A stretch of 64,000 nucleotides of DNA, taken from NCBI GenBank assembly GCA_973895155.1, contig OZ316892.1:30566001-30630000 (forward strand), in the 5' to 3' direction. How positions within the stretch are numbered: the first letter of the stretch is position 1; each line of letters starts with the position of its first letter. Source of the DNA: Marsupella aquatica. Lineage: Eukaryota; Marchantiophyta. The position numbers were made by a program, and so were the translations under genes. Under the pieces are notes generated by a model that was given only the letters and a program-made list of their open reading frames with translations, had not been told where the DNA came from and made no database searches. Below are positions 1 through 9,872 of this stretch, piece after piece.

Positions 1-749
1 GCCGCCGCACCTCACCTCTCCGCGGTGCGCTACATTGCCATAGGAAACACAATTTGCCAACATCCAATGTTGCTTGCTGCCGCCAATTCCATGAGTAAAA
101 ATGATGACCGCCGATGGGGAAATGTTGCCAAATTGCGCCGGCACAATCTGCAAGCTCAGTAGAGAAAAATCTTCCGTCGTGTCACACTCACTCCGCGTCA
201 AGTGCCAATCCCGAACTCAAAATGACCGCCTCGCCGCGATCAAAACATTGAGCCGTAGCACTTTGCGTTTCTTCCTCCAAGTTGGACGTGACGACGAGTA
301 ACCCGGTTCAGATAAGAACAAGCTCCATAGCCTGTGAAAAAATCTGAACGTCTCCTTCACTCGTCACGACGCACTCGGTAACCACTCGACAACAACTTAG
401 CTACCGAAATGAACAGCTCGCTTTAACCTCCAACATGAGCTATAACATGCAACGCCTCCCGCACCGCACAACTCAAACCGTTGAAAAAATGATCTCTGGT
501 CTCTCCCCCGAAATACCGTCGAACACGAAAAAGAACTCCAGATCAACGCAAACTTCGATTCCTCCGCACCATGGATTTCCGATCAACGAGTTCTAACCAC
601 CGTTAGAAAGCCCTCTCACTAATCTATCCGTTCAGCCACACACATTCAAGTTTCATGCGACGAAACTCCAAATGTAACATCGACAATGAACGCTGGAAAA
701 CCGTCACGAAAAAGACCTCGTCACTCCCCAAGCATGCTCTAATACCAAT
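1..749 (-). other. Probable 5' leader/gag-side remnant of an LTR retrotransposon
   Basis: No convincing protein is visible. On the minus strand, positions 736-747 read TGGTATTAGAGC, one base away from the plant initiator-tRNA-Met primer-binding site TGGTATCAGAGC. It lies directly inside a candidate LTR starting at 750. The rest of 1-735 would then be the leader and start of the internal region of a minus-strand element that continues left of the window. Open frames here are short and matched nothing I recognise. Confidence 0.4.
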
Positions 750-1093
750 TGTTGAGCATAGCAACAATCGCAACGGCAAGCCCATGAACCATGCAACGCA
801 CAAGAGTCGACACAGAGAGATATGTGGTTCACCTCCACATGAGGCTACGTCCACTGGAACACACAAGAGCTTTACTGCACTCTAGGTCGACCGGCCATAC
901 CAAGCATCCACAGCGCAAGCTCTCTTTATCTCTCAACTAGCTCCGTAACAATGAGCCCAAGTTCCATCTCTCCAAGCAAACAACGCTTGGTTATAGAGTG
1001 GGCATAACATGACTAACCTAACCAAGTCTGCAACTAAGGTTAGCCTTAACTACAGTACAGTCGTAACTCTAGACTTAAGAGTAAATCCTAACA
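750..1093 (-). repeat. Candidate LTR (5' LTR of a minus-strand element)
   Basis: The segment starts TGTTGAG and ends CCTAACA, giving the TG...CA ends and short TGTT/AACA inverted termini of an LTR. Its left edge abuts the tRNA-Met-like primer-binding site at 736-747. No second LTR is in the window, so the right boundary is chosen only from the terminal dinucleotides. The target-site duplication cannot be checked. Confidence 0.4.
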
Positions 1094-2113
1094 AAAATCT
1101 CATAACCCCCAAACCAGGCTAATCTAACACTATAATAGGCAATGCCGCCCATTTTGCCAATTTTGTCCGTTGTCCCGTTACAAATTTGAATTTCAGCGGG
1201 GATCAAACTTGACCGTCAGATACAAGCATCTGATTTTTTTTGTATCCGTCTGATCTTTTAATACCATCTTCAAACGAGGCAAGCAGGCAGGCGCAATCCC
1301 GTGCGAATGCTCCCTCACACTCCTCCCCTCCGTGCACTCATTATGCCTGGCATCAAGGATGCGAGGGCGCGTGGCATCGAGGGCATCATGAAGGCGAGCC
1401 AGCGAGAGGGTTGATGCCTCGTGCATAGGGCTTCGAGCCCTCCTCGCAATTAATACTCCTCCCCTCCGTGGAGTTCGTGCACTCATTATAGGGCTGCTGA
1501 TGCCCTCCCCTCACCTGGCCTGGCCTTGCAGCACTAATTATAGGGCCACGGATACAAAGACCAGACCAGGCACAGGTATCGGCCCTCCTTGCACAGTGCA
1601 AACGCACTGGCACAGGGCTCGTGTTTCATAACTATCCATAGAAATACAAAATAAAATGCACAAGGGGTTGTAGAATGACATAGTCCTGCTTCCACTCTGC
1701 CTTGCATCTCTCCTGCAAAGTAACTATGTATTCTGTAGCTTTCTTGTGCGATCCTTAGGTCCATTTTGGTTGGCCCAATAGATAAAATTTTGGGCCAACC
1801 TAACAAAATGTTTTGGGATACTTGTGAAACTAGTTTTGTCTTATAAATTTAACAATATCTAAGTAACCTTCCAGTGTATACCATTTTTTCAAACATTTTA
1901 GAATGAAGTGACATAAGCAGAGGAGAAATACAGAACGACTTGGAGTTAGAATGAGTTTAATAAGCTTTGTATGTATTTTAAGTTGCAAACAAGGAAAAGT
2001 AATTGCTGAATCCTTTACTCTTGCTCGTAGAAAGAGCTGGTAGGGTGAGTTGTCATGAAATCCAAATAAATGAAAGTTATTGGGGAGAAAAGTGGGGACC
2101 CTGGGGCAAAATA
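1094..2113. other. Non-genic stretch
   Basis: No supported gene. About 1270-1620 is GC-richer, with loosely repeated words such as TCCTCCCCTCCGTG (near 1320 and again near 1457). After 1750 the sequence becomes AT-rich. The inverted-repeat arm starts at about 2114, where similarity to the reverse complement of 27589 begins. Confidence 0.4.
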
Positions 2114-2673
2114 AGAACATTGGCCACTTTACTAGAATTGAATTATCTAATCTTCGACATGGATGTATTCGAAGATCTGAATACATCCATCAGTCTCGGC
2201 CAAAGGCTTCCTGCAAGTCGATGAACTCGAAGACTCATTGCTTGAAGCTTTCTGCTGGTGGAGGTCGCCATCCGCGCATTTGATCTTTATGCCCTTGATT
2301 TTCGTCTCCTGTCACCAATGTGTGTTCCCTTCCAGTACCCTGTTCACAGCAAGGCAGCTACTGTATGCAAACTCTTCTTTTGATCTAAGGACAATACTCA
2401 ACTAAGATGTCAAAAGAGGTTTCTACATATCAAGCCAACAGCTTGATTTCACGCACCTATAATTTCGACACTCAAAACGAAACTTGCGTGACATTTCGCT
2501 TACATGAAATGGTCTTTCAGCCAGAAGAGGGCTAGGTACAATCCCCAATTGCAGAATCTAAAAAATTAATGTTACAGAATTGCGACACCCAAAACCTGAC
2601 TGTATCTGCGCTGCCAGTGACTACTGATTTGAAGTCACTTTCCAGCCAGCCCAACACAGCTTTCAATCTGGGT

Positions 2674-5600
2674 TCACCAGTAATCACCACAAGAACACAT
2701 TCCATCTTTAAAATGGTGGAACCGATTTGCATCCCTCGCAATAATCTCGCGTCCGGTCACCTTAGAGATATACTTGGTTGCTGAGTGGCAATCTGAACAC
2801 ACCCGAAGGTTCTTACTTACACGAATAGGTTCTCCCCAAGGTAGGTGCATAAGTCCGTAAGCAATAGCCAACTTCTCACTATGAGAGCAAAGGGCTAGCT
2901 CTTTATCCTCTTCATTGATATCATGCAATACAAGCTGGGTATCCGGAATGTAGCCTTCCGCCTTCAGTTTTTCAGTCAATTTATTCAGCTCAGTATAGAT
3001 CGCCTCCGCTTCTGGGTGAGATGTATCCCCCACCACAAATTCATGGATCTTGTCATGAACTTCGATCCAGCTACGTCCTGGCTCCTTCCGAACACCTCTC
3101 TCTTGCATCATAATGCGCACAGATGACACCTTCTCCCACTTCCCAGCTGCAGCATAGATATTGGAGAGCAGCACATATGTAGAGGCCTTACCGGGTTCCA
3201 ACTTGAAAAGCTCGTTAGCGGCCAGTTCACCCAGCTCCACGTTACCGTAAGTTCTACAAGCCCCAAGCAAGGCTGTCCAAGTTACATCATCTGGTTCGAT
3301 CGGCATCTCACTGATCAACTGCTTTGCTTCTTCCACGTGTCCCGCCCGCCCAAGAATATCCACCATGAGGTTATAGTGAAAAACAGTACGCTCGATACCA
3401 TAATCTTGCGTCATAGCAAAAAAGATTCTACGGCCATCATCAACAAGGCCTCCATGAGAACAGGCTGACAACACAGCTGTGAATGACGTCTCGGTGGGCT
3501 TCACATCGTCTGCATTCATTTGTCTGAAAAGTTCCAGGGCTTCGTGCCCACATCCATGTTGTGCAAGTCCCCCGATCATTACGTTCCATGTGACTACATT
3601 GTGTTTCTCCATTCTGTTAAAAACAAGTCGGGCGTCATCTATACTGCCACTCTTTGCATACATGTGGACCAGTGCAGTGCCCACACGCAAGTCTGACTCC
3701 AGTCCTGCTTCGGCAGCATGGCCATGAATCTCCTTCACCCACTCCAAAGCCCCCGCACTTGCAGATGCATTCAGGAGGCTCAGATAAGTGATTGCATCTG
3801 GTTTGAAGCCTTCCCGTCTCATTTGGAGGAATAGTCGATATGCTTCGTGCCCACATCCATGTTGTGCAAGTCCTCCTATCATTACATTCCATGTGATTAC
3901 ATCGCGTTTCTCCATTCTGTTAAAAACAAGTCGGGCGTCAGCTATACTGCCACTCTCTGCATACATGTGAACGAGTGCACTACCCACACGCAAATCCGAC
4001 TCCAGTCCGGCTTTGCTAGCGTGGCCATGAACCTCCTTCACCCACTCCAAAGCCCCCGCACTTGCAGATGCATTCAGAATACTCGCATAAGTGAATGCAT
4101 CTGGTTCAAAGCCTTCCCGTCTCATTTGGAGAAACAACCGATATGCTTCATGCCCACATCCATGTTGTGCAAGCCCTCCTATCATTACATTCCATGTGAT
4201 TACATCGCGTTTCTCCATTCTGTTAAAAACAAGTCGGGCGTCAGCTATACTGCCACTCTCTGCATACATGTGAACGAGTGCACTACCCACACGCAAATCC
4301 GACTCCAGTCCGGCTTTGCTAGCGTGGCCATGAACCTCCTTCACCCACTCCAAAGCCCCCGCACTTGCAGATGCATTCAGAATACTCGCATAAGTGACTG
4401 CATCTGGTTCAAAGCCTTCCCGTCTCATTTGGAGAAACAACCGATATGCTTCATGCCCACATCCATGTTGTGCAAGCCCTCCTATCATTACATTCCATGT
4501 GATTACATCGCGTTTCTCCATTCTGTTAAAAACAAGTCGGGCGTCAGCTATACTGCCACTCTGTGCATACATGTGAACGAGTGCACCACCCACACGCAAA
4601 TCCGACTCCAGTCCGGCTTTGCTAGCGTGGCCATGAACCTCCTTCACCAACTCCAAAGCCCCCGAACTTGCAGATGCCTTCAGCATACTCGCATAAGTGA
4701 CTGCATCTGGTTCAAAGCCTTCCCGTCTCATTTGGAGAAACAACCGATATGCTTCATGCCCACATCCATGTTGTGCAAGCCCTCCTATCATTACATTCCA
4801 TGTGATTACATCGCGTTTCTCCATTCTGTTAAAAACAAGTCGGGCGTCAGCTATACTGCCACTCTCTGCATACATGTGAACGAGTGCACTACCCACACGC
4901 AAATCCGACTCCAGTCCGGCTTTGCTAGCGTGGCCATGAACCTCCTTCACCCACTCCAAAGCCCCCGCACTTGCAGATGCATTCAGAATACTCGCATAAG
5001 TGAATGCATCTGGTTCAAAGCCTTCGCGTCTCATTTGGAGAAGCAACCGATATGCTTCATGCCCACATCCATGTTGTGCAAGTCCTCCTATCATTACATT
5101 CCATGTGATTACATCGCGTTTCTCCATTCTGTCAAAGACCAGTCGGGCATCATCTATACTGCCAATCTTCGCATACATGTGAACGAGTGCACTACCCACA
5201 CGCAAATCCGACTCCAGTCCGGCTTTGCTAGCGTGGCCATGAACCTCCTTCACCCACTCTAAAGCCCCCGCACTTGCAGATGCATTCAGAATACTCGCAT
5301 AAGTGAATGCATCTGGTTCAAAGCCTTCCCGTCTCATTTGGAGAAACAACCGATATGCTTCATGCCCACATCCATGTTGTGCAAGCCCTCCTATCATTAC
5401 ATTCCATGTGATTACATCGCGTTTCTCCATTCTGTTAAAAACAAGTCGGGCGTCAGCTATACTGCCACTCTCTGCATACATGTGAACGAGTGCACTACCC
5501 ACACGCAAATCCGACTCCAGTCCGGCTTTGCTAGCGTGGCCATGAACCTCCTTCACCCACTCCAAAGCCCCCGCACTTGCAGATGCATTCAGAATACTGA

Positions 5601-7200
5601 CATAAGTGAATGCATCTGGTTCAAAGCCTTCCCGTCTCATTTGGAGAAACAATCGATATGCTTCATGCCCAGATCCATGTTGTGCAAGCTCTCCTATCAT
5701 TACATTCCATGTGATTACATCGCGTTTCTCCATTCTGTTAAAAACAAGTCGGGCGTCAGCTATACTGCCACTCTCTGCATACATGTGAACGAGTGCACTA
5801 CCCACACGCAAATCCGATTCCAGTCCGGCTTTGCTAGCGTGGCCATGAACCTCCTTCACCCACTCCAAAGACCCCGCACTTGCAGACGCATTCAGGATGC
5901 TCACATAAGTGACTGCGTTTGGTTCGAAGCCTTCCCGTCGCATCTGGAGAAACAATCGATAAGCTTCATGCCCACTTCCGTGTTGTGCAAGTCCACCGAT
6001 CATTACAGTCCATGTAACTACATCGCGTTTCTCCATTCTCTCAAAAACAAGTCGGGCGTCATCTATACTGCCACTCTTTGCATACATGTGGACCAGTGCA
6101 GTGCCCACACGCAAGTCTGATTCCAGTCCCACTTTGCTAGCATGCCCATGAACCTCCCTCACCCACTCCAAAGACCCTGCACTTGCAGACGCGTTCAGAA
6201 TGCTCACATAAGTGACTGCGTTTGGTTCGAAGCCTTCCCGTCGCATCTGGAGAAACAATTGATAAGCTTCATGCCCACTTCCGTGTTGTGCAAGTCCACC
6301 GATCATTACATTCCAAGTGACTACATCGCGTTTCTCCATTCTGTCAAAAACCAGTCGGGCGTCACCTATCCTGCCACTCTCTGCATACATGTGAACCAGC
6401 GCAGAGCCCACACGCAAATCTGACTCCAGTCCCGCTTTCCTAGCGTGGCCATGAACGTCCTTCACCCATGCCAAACCCCCATCGCATGCGGATGCATTCA
6501 GGATGCTCGTATAGGTGAATGCATTTGGTTCGAAGCCATCCCGTCTCATTTGGAGGAATAGTCGATATGCTTCCAAACCATCACCACGTTCTGCACATGC
6601 TCCAATCATAACATTCCATGTAATGCCATTTCGATTAGTCAACTTTTCAAAAACTTTCCTTGCCTTGGTGATGCACCCACATTTAGCGTACATCAGTACG
6701 AGAGCAGACCCTACACGCACGTCCGATTCAAAGCCGGCATGTCGAATACCCTGATGAATTTCTTTGCCCCAATTGAGAGCTAATGGGCTTGAACATGCAT
6801 TCAGGATGCTCAGATACGTGATCTCATTCGGCTTCACGCCTGCTTGGCGCATTAGATTGAAAATTTCGAGTGCAGATTCAGCATGATCACTCCTAGCGTA
6901 TCCCGCAATCATGCTGGTCCAAGTAATAACACTCTTGTTCTCAATTTGATCAAAAACTCTACGTGCATCCGATAAACCTCCGCATTTGATATACACATTC
7001 AAAAGCGTGATTGCCACATATGGATTTTCGTGAACTCCACTCTCGATGATGCAATCATGAATTTGCTTGGCTCCTGAAAGGTCTTTCTGTTGCAAGCACA
7101 TTTGCAGAACTTTAACATATGTGTACGAGTCTATAGCAATGCCTCGCTGTAGACGATCTTTCAACATAGCAATTGTTTGACCCGTGCTACCAGGATGCAT
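2674..7200 (-). CDS. PLS-class pentatricopeptide-repeat protein with DYW domain, long copy
   Basis: Plant PPR-DYW proteins bind organellar transcripts through PPR motifs and carry out site-specific C-to-U editing with the DYW cytidine deaminase. From the first ATG (7200) the protein is about 1,508 residues. The frame is open up to about 7392, and those extra residues may be an upstream exon or transit peptide. Visible in order: N-terminal PPRs, two divergent PLS triplets, nine complete 101-residue PLS triplets, a final triplet, E/E+ motifs and a DYW domain. The deaminase signature HSEK with downstream CSDCH is present, and the protein ends CSCGDYW. There is no intron, frameshift or stop. Most PPR-DYW proteins are well under 1,000 residues, so this one is unusually long because of tandem triplets. 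The paralogue is at 23716-27030. Organelle and editing site cannot be read from sequence. Confidence 0.93.
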   Translation of the reverse strand: MHPGSTGQTIAMLKDRLQRGIAIDSYTYVKVLQMCLQQKDLSGAKQIHDCIIESGVHENPYVAITLLNVYIKCGGLSDARRVFDQIENKSVITWTSMIAGYARSDHAESALEIFNLMRQAGVKPNEITYLSILNACSSPLALNWGKEIHQGIRHAGFESDVRVGSALVLMYAKCGCITKARKVFEKLTNRNGITWNVMIGACAERGDGLEAYRLFLQMRRDGFEPNAFTYTSILNASACDGGLAWVKDVHGHARKAGLESDLRVGSALVHMYAESGRIGDARLVFDRMEKRDVVTWNVMIGGLAQHGSGHEAYQLFLQMRREGFEPNAVTYVSILNASASAGSLEWVREVHGHASKVGLESDLRVGTALVHMYAKSGSIDDARLVFERMEKRDVVTWTVMIGGLAQHGSGHEAYRLFLQMRREGFEPNAVTYVSILNASASAGSLEWVKEVHGHASKAGLESDLRVGSALVHMYAESGSIADARLVFNRMEKRDVITWNVMIGELAQHGSGHEAYRLFLQMRREGFEPDAFTYVSILNASASAGALEWVKEVHGHASKAGLESDLRVGSALVHMYAESGSIADARLVFNRMEKRDVITWNVMIGGLAQHGCGHEAYRLFLQMRREGFEPDAFTYASILNASASAGALEWVKEVHGHASKAGLESDLRVGSALVHMYAKIGSIDDARLVFDRMEKRDVITWNVMIGGLAQHGCGHEAYRLLLQMRREGFEPDAFTYASILNASASAGALEWVKEVHGHASKAGLESDLRVGSALVHMYAESGSIADARLVFNRMEKRDVITWNVMIGGLAQHGCGHEAYRLFLQMRREGFEPDAVTYASMLKASASSGALELVKEVHGHASKAGLESDLRVGGALVHMYAQSGSIADARLVFNRMEKRDVITWNVMIGGLAQHGCGHEAYRLFLQMRREGFEPDAVTYASILNASASAGALEWVKEVHGHASKAGLESDLRVGSALVHMYAESGSIADARLVFNRMEKRDVITWNVMIGGLAQHGCGHEAYRLFLQMRREGFEPDAFTYASILNASASAGALEWVKEVHGHASKAGLESDLRVGSALVHMYAESGSIADARLVFNRMEKRDVITWNVMIGGLAQHGCGHEAYRLFLQMRREGFKPDAITYLSLLNASASAGALEWVKEIHGHAAEAGLESDLRVGTALVHMYAKSGSIDDARLVFNRMEKHNVVTWNVMIGGLAQHGCGHEALELFRQMNADDVKPTETSFTAVLSACSHGGLVDDGRRIFFAMTQDYGIERTVFHYNLMVDILGRAGHVEEAKQLISEMPIEPDDVTWTALLGACRTYGNVELGELAANELFKLEPGKASTYVLLSNIYAAAGKWEKVSSVRIMMQERGVRKEPGRSWIEVHDKIHEFVVGDTSHPEAEAIYTELNKLTEKLKAEGYIPDTQLVLHDINEEDKELALCSHSEKLAIAYGLMHLPWGEPIRVSKNLRVCSDCHSATKYISKVTGREIIARDANRFHHFKDGMCSCGDYW
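3613..6339 (-). repeat. Nine in-frame 303-bp tandem repeats (PLS triplets) in the PPR gene
   Basis: The ATG of the MEKRDV-type unit boundary recurs with a period of 303 bp. First and last boundaries lie at 6339 and 3612, a distance of 2,727 bp or exactly nine units. Each unit encodes 101 residues (P 35 + L 35 + S 31). Adjacent units differ by only a few residues, for example ESGSIA versus KIGSID and DAFTYAS versus DAVTYAS, which indicates recent amplification or gene conversion. Confidence 0.95.
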
Positions 7201-7395
7201 ATGCCTACTGCCAATCCCTTTTGCAGTGACTTGAGACCGATCTCTCGTGCAATAACTAACATTAGATGGAAATCTGCAGTGAGTACCCAAATTCGCCCTT
7301 GCCTTAACCCACGCTGGGGTTGACCATCCATCCACCCAAAGTGCTAGTCTTGTCAACTTCGGATTCAGCTCTGGTGCTCTGGGCTTCCTCTGTCA

Positions 7396-9611
7396 GCACC
7401 ACAACCCACGATCAGATCTGCTACCAGGATAAAATCCAGGAGATTCCACGAGGTGCAATGAATTTGTAGTTATTTCTTGACGACTATGTTTCCAGTGATC
7501 TTTCTACAATGAGTGTTCAGAAATGGATAGCAGACCGGTAAGCCTCTCGAGTTCTAGGGTGCATTCCTACCTCCGTCCAAAGATGTATTTTCTTGTCTCC
7601 CTTGCTCTGCTGTGATCTTTGGTACAGATAACTTGCAAAAGTTAAATGACTTCTTTCCAACTGAGAGTAACGGCTATCTGTCAAGAATGCAATGATCTTA
7701 GAATAGAATATTGAAATAATTGTGAAAGGCATATCCAGGTATCAACAAGCTCGTTCCTTCTCCCGTACCCACAGAAAGCACAGAGTCAAGAGCCTATCGA
7801 ATTGGTACTAAAATACTTCAGCCAGAAGTCACATGTTATCCTTGGGTTGTGTACAGGACAGACTCTTAGGGCATCTTGACAGGCGTTCATTTGTAAGTTG
7901 CCTACACTGTCCTTTCTGCGCTATACACAAACCAGAACCTCAGGTTCTGAAAAGAGACTACTTAGAAATAAAGCCTAGCCTTCATCTGTAGAATCCATCG
8001 TGATTAGACACAGATGACATGAACGTGAAAGCGCTTCCCTCCCTCTCCTACAATTCAGAAATAAAAGCTATCCATCATTCTTGAACTTGGCTCTTATACA
8101 ATCCGTGAAGAGACACATACGACATGAATGTAACAGCCTCCCCTCCCCTCCCTCCCACTCCACCCTGTGCTTCTTAACACGAAAAAGGAATCAAACTTGA
8201 AGTTCAACTCAAGTCTTGATCACATAAGCCTCATAGCAGAAAATTCCCGCAACTATAAATGTCACACCGTGGTGCCGGAACAAGAGTTTCTGTTTAAAAG
8301 TAGGTACGCATAACGTTGAAATCGCTCTTCAGTCTCATTACCTGAAGGCCGTGTACAAGAACAATGGCGGATGCCAATCAAACCGGAAGATGAAGGATAT
8401 ACTCTGCAAATCAAACGTCTTTGTTGAGAATGTATTCAAGGTCGTTTGGTCACATCAAATCCAACAAATGACATGCATACAAAATTAATCATACCTGGCT
8501 GAGGACTGTTGCCTAAAGCGGTCCATATCCAAAAGTTCCATCGAGTCAGCTCCGTTCCCGTGCCGGGAATACGGAGCTCAATGGTACAGTTTTGAGAAAT
8601 ACGATCTTACCTGTTTGACAAAGGTTCAAACAGTCTAAGTAGTGCAATCTTGCAGAGCCCTCAAATTTCAAGTCTCATCTTTCCTTCCCATGGACTAAGG
8701 AAAGAATATTCATTACGCGAAGGCTCTGTTGGGGAAACCTTGCCCGGGCAGAGGAATCTCAGCTCAGCGTAACAGTTGGAGGAAGCCCTAGAAGCATAGC
8801 AGTAGCGGTATCTTCTCCAGAATCAATTCCTCCTGCTGGACTCTTTTACGAATCATCCCAGCTTTGCCATCAAAACTTGAGAATCAAAACTACAAGTTTT
8901 GAGAAGAAAAAGTATGAGAAGATCTTCCATCCAAACCCCAAAGCAACCCACCGTCATACCTGCACATTGCCCTCTGAAAAACTATGGCGCGAGTGCTCTT
9001 ATTTATCGCCCTCCAAGAAAGAACCCTTTCCAACTGAAGTGTCCTGCATACCAAACGAAGAATTGACGACATTTCTTCAAAGAAGAACTTGTGAACAAGT
9101 GTTATGCAGACCGTGTACGTAGCAATTGGGCAGGCTCGACAATTCGTTCAGAACAACAAGTTGAAGCAAGTGGCAACAAAATTGATCTAGATTGTGACGG
9201 GAAATCAGGAGACGGGCAGCAGGAGACGTCATGCAAGAAATGAGCAGGACTTGAACCAGGATGGACAGTATCCCGGGCTGAAAAAGAGATTCTGTCCCGC
9301 TTCCTTGGGCGCTCAGAGGTGAGAAGTATAGTTGCCCAGCAATCTAAGGTCGAAACGCAGAAGAACATCCAGTACAGCTAGGGCCTTACTAGGAATTCTC
9401 TGCCCAAAGGACATGACGAGAGGCCGTGTAAAAGTGGTAACGCGAACCTAACAGGGATCACTGGATTCGTCAGCATGTACTGTAGCTACGACGCACAGCT
9501 CGATACCAACTCCCCGAGACGCAACTACTGTAGAGCAATTCAGCAATCCTAAGCCACTACGACAAGTAATTCTTAGCAGATTGTGAATTGTACAAGGATT
9601 GTTAGCTCATT
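7396..9611 (-). other. PPR gene upstream region, arm 1
   Basis: An in-frame stop at about 7395 separates this region from the PPR frame. It would hold promoter, 5' UTR and possibly upstream exons; no exon is provable. A 71-codon frame at 7517-7732 is identical in arm 2, but the recent duplication alone explains that. The part from about 8365 to 9607 exists a third time, diverged, at 12472-13829. Confidence 0.4.
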
Positions 9612-9838
9612 GAATTAATTGCTGAACCACCATCCAATAATACATTCTTAATCTTGGTTCCTTTTATATTTAAACCATTGCTCCCTTATCAGCTAATATT
9701 GTCCTTTCCAACTTATAAGTTGGTGTTTGTGGTAATTTGTACCATTTTTCCCTTATCAGCTTATTGTCTTTTCCAACTTATAGGTTGGTGTTAGTGGTAA
9801 TTCCTGCTGATTATCTTCTTCATTTCTTGTTGTAGTTT
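9612..9838 (-). pseudogene. Retrotransposon gag/protease fragment at inner edge of arm 1
   Basis: Read on the minus strand, the segment contains LLDGGSAINSMS, a retropepsin-like DGGS active-site region, followed by a stop. Upstream is a roughly 90-bp tandem duplication around the words CCAACTTATAAGTTGGAAA...GCTGATAAGGGA (about 9690-9800) with stops. It is homologous to 21086-21299. In arm 2 the coding frame continues outward to a zinc-knuckle-like motif; in arm 1 the match ends at 9838. Confidence 0.55.
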
Positions 9839-9858
9839 ACACTCCATGGCCACAAGAC

Positions 9859-9872
9859 TTTAGGGTTTAGGG
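9859..9872 (+). repeat. Interstitial telomere-like repeat (TTTAGGG)2
   Basis: Two perfect TTTAGGG units lie about 20 bp beyond the inner breakpoint of inverted-repeat arm 1. An oppositely oriented tract occurs at 10481-10507. Confidence 0.6.

Larger units (their letters stand above)
2114..9838. repeat. Inverted-repeat arm 1 (contains PPR-DYW gene)
   Basis: This segment is nearly identical to the reverse complement of 21086-27589. Matching landmarks: the gene stop (2674 with 27030), first ATG (7200 with 23716), a conserved upstream open frame (7517-7732 with 23184-23399) and the 8877-9122 segment (with 21755-22000). Coordinate sums are 29703-29704 outside the PPR array, 30916 inside it and 30877 further in. 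Length differences are therefore confined to a 1,212-bp change in the PPR array and about 39 bp at a poly-G tract in arm 2 (around 22720-22770). The outer edge is near 2114. The inner edge is near 9838, inside a gag/protease fragment. Confidence 0.9.

Noticed and set aside
3847-5262. Long plus-strand open frame (471 codons) and the many 60-codon frames every 303 bp opposite the PPR array
   Set aside because: The repeat unit is 303 bp (divisible by three), so any antisense frame that is open once stays open. It is a shadow of the PPR gene. The same holds for 25099-26199 in arm 2.
7200-7356. Start of the PPR protein at the in-frame TTG (7356; 23560 in arm 2)
   Set aside because: TTG initiation is not expected for a plant nuclear gene. 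The first ATG is 52 codons further in (7200 / 23716). The extra residues may belong to an upstream exon, so the true N-terminus stays open.
7517-7732. Conserved 71-codon frame upstream of both PPR genes
   Set aside because: Conservation is explained by the recent inverted duplication. No coding signature or family, and a uORF role cannot be shown.
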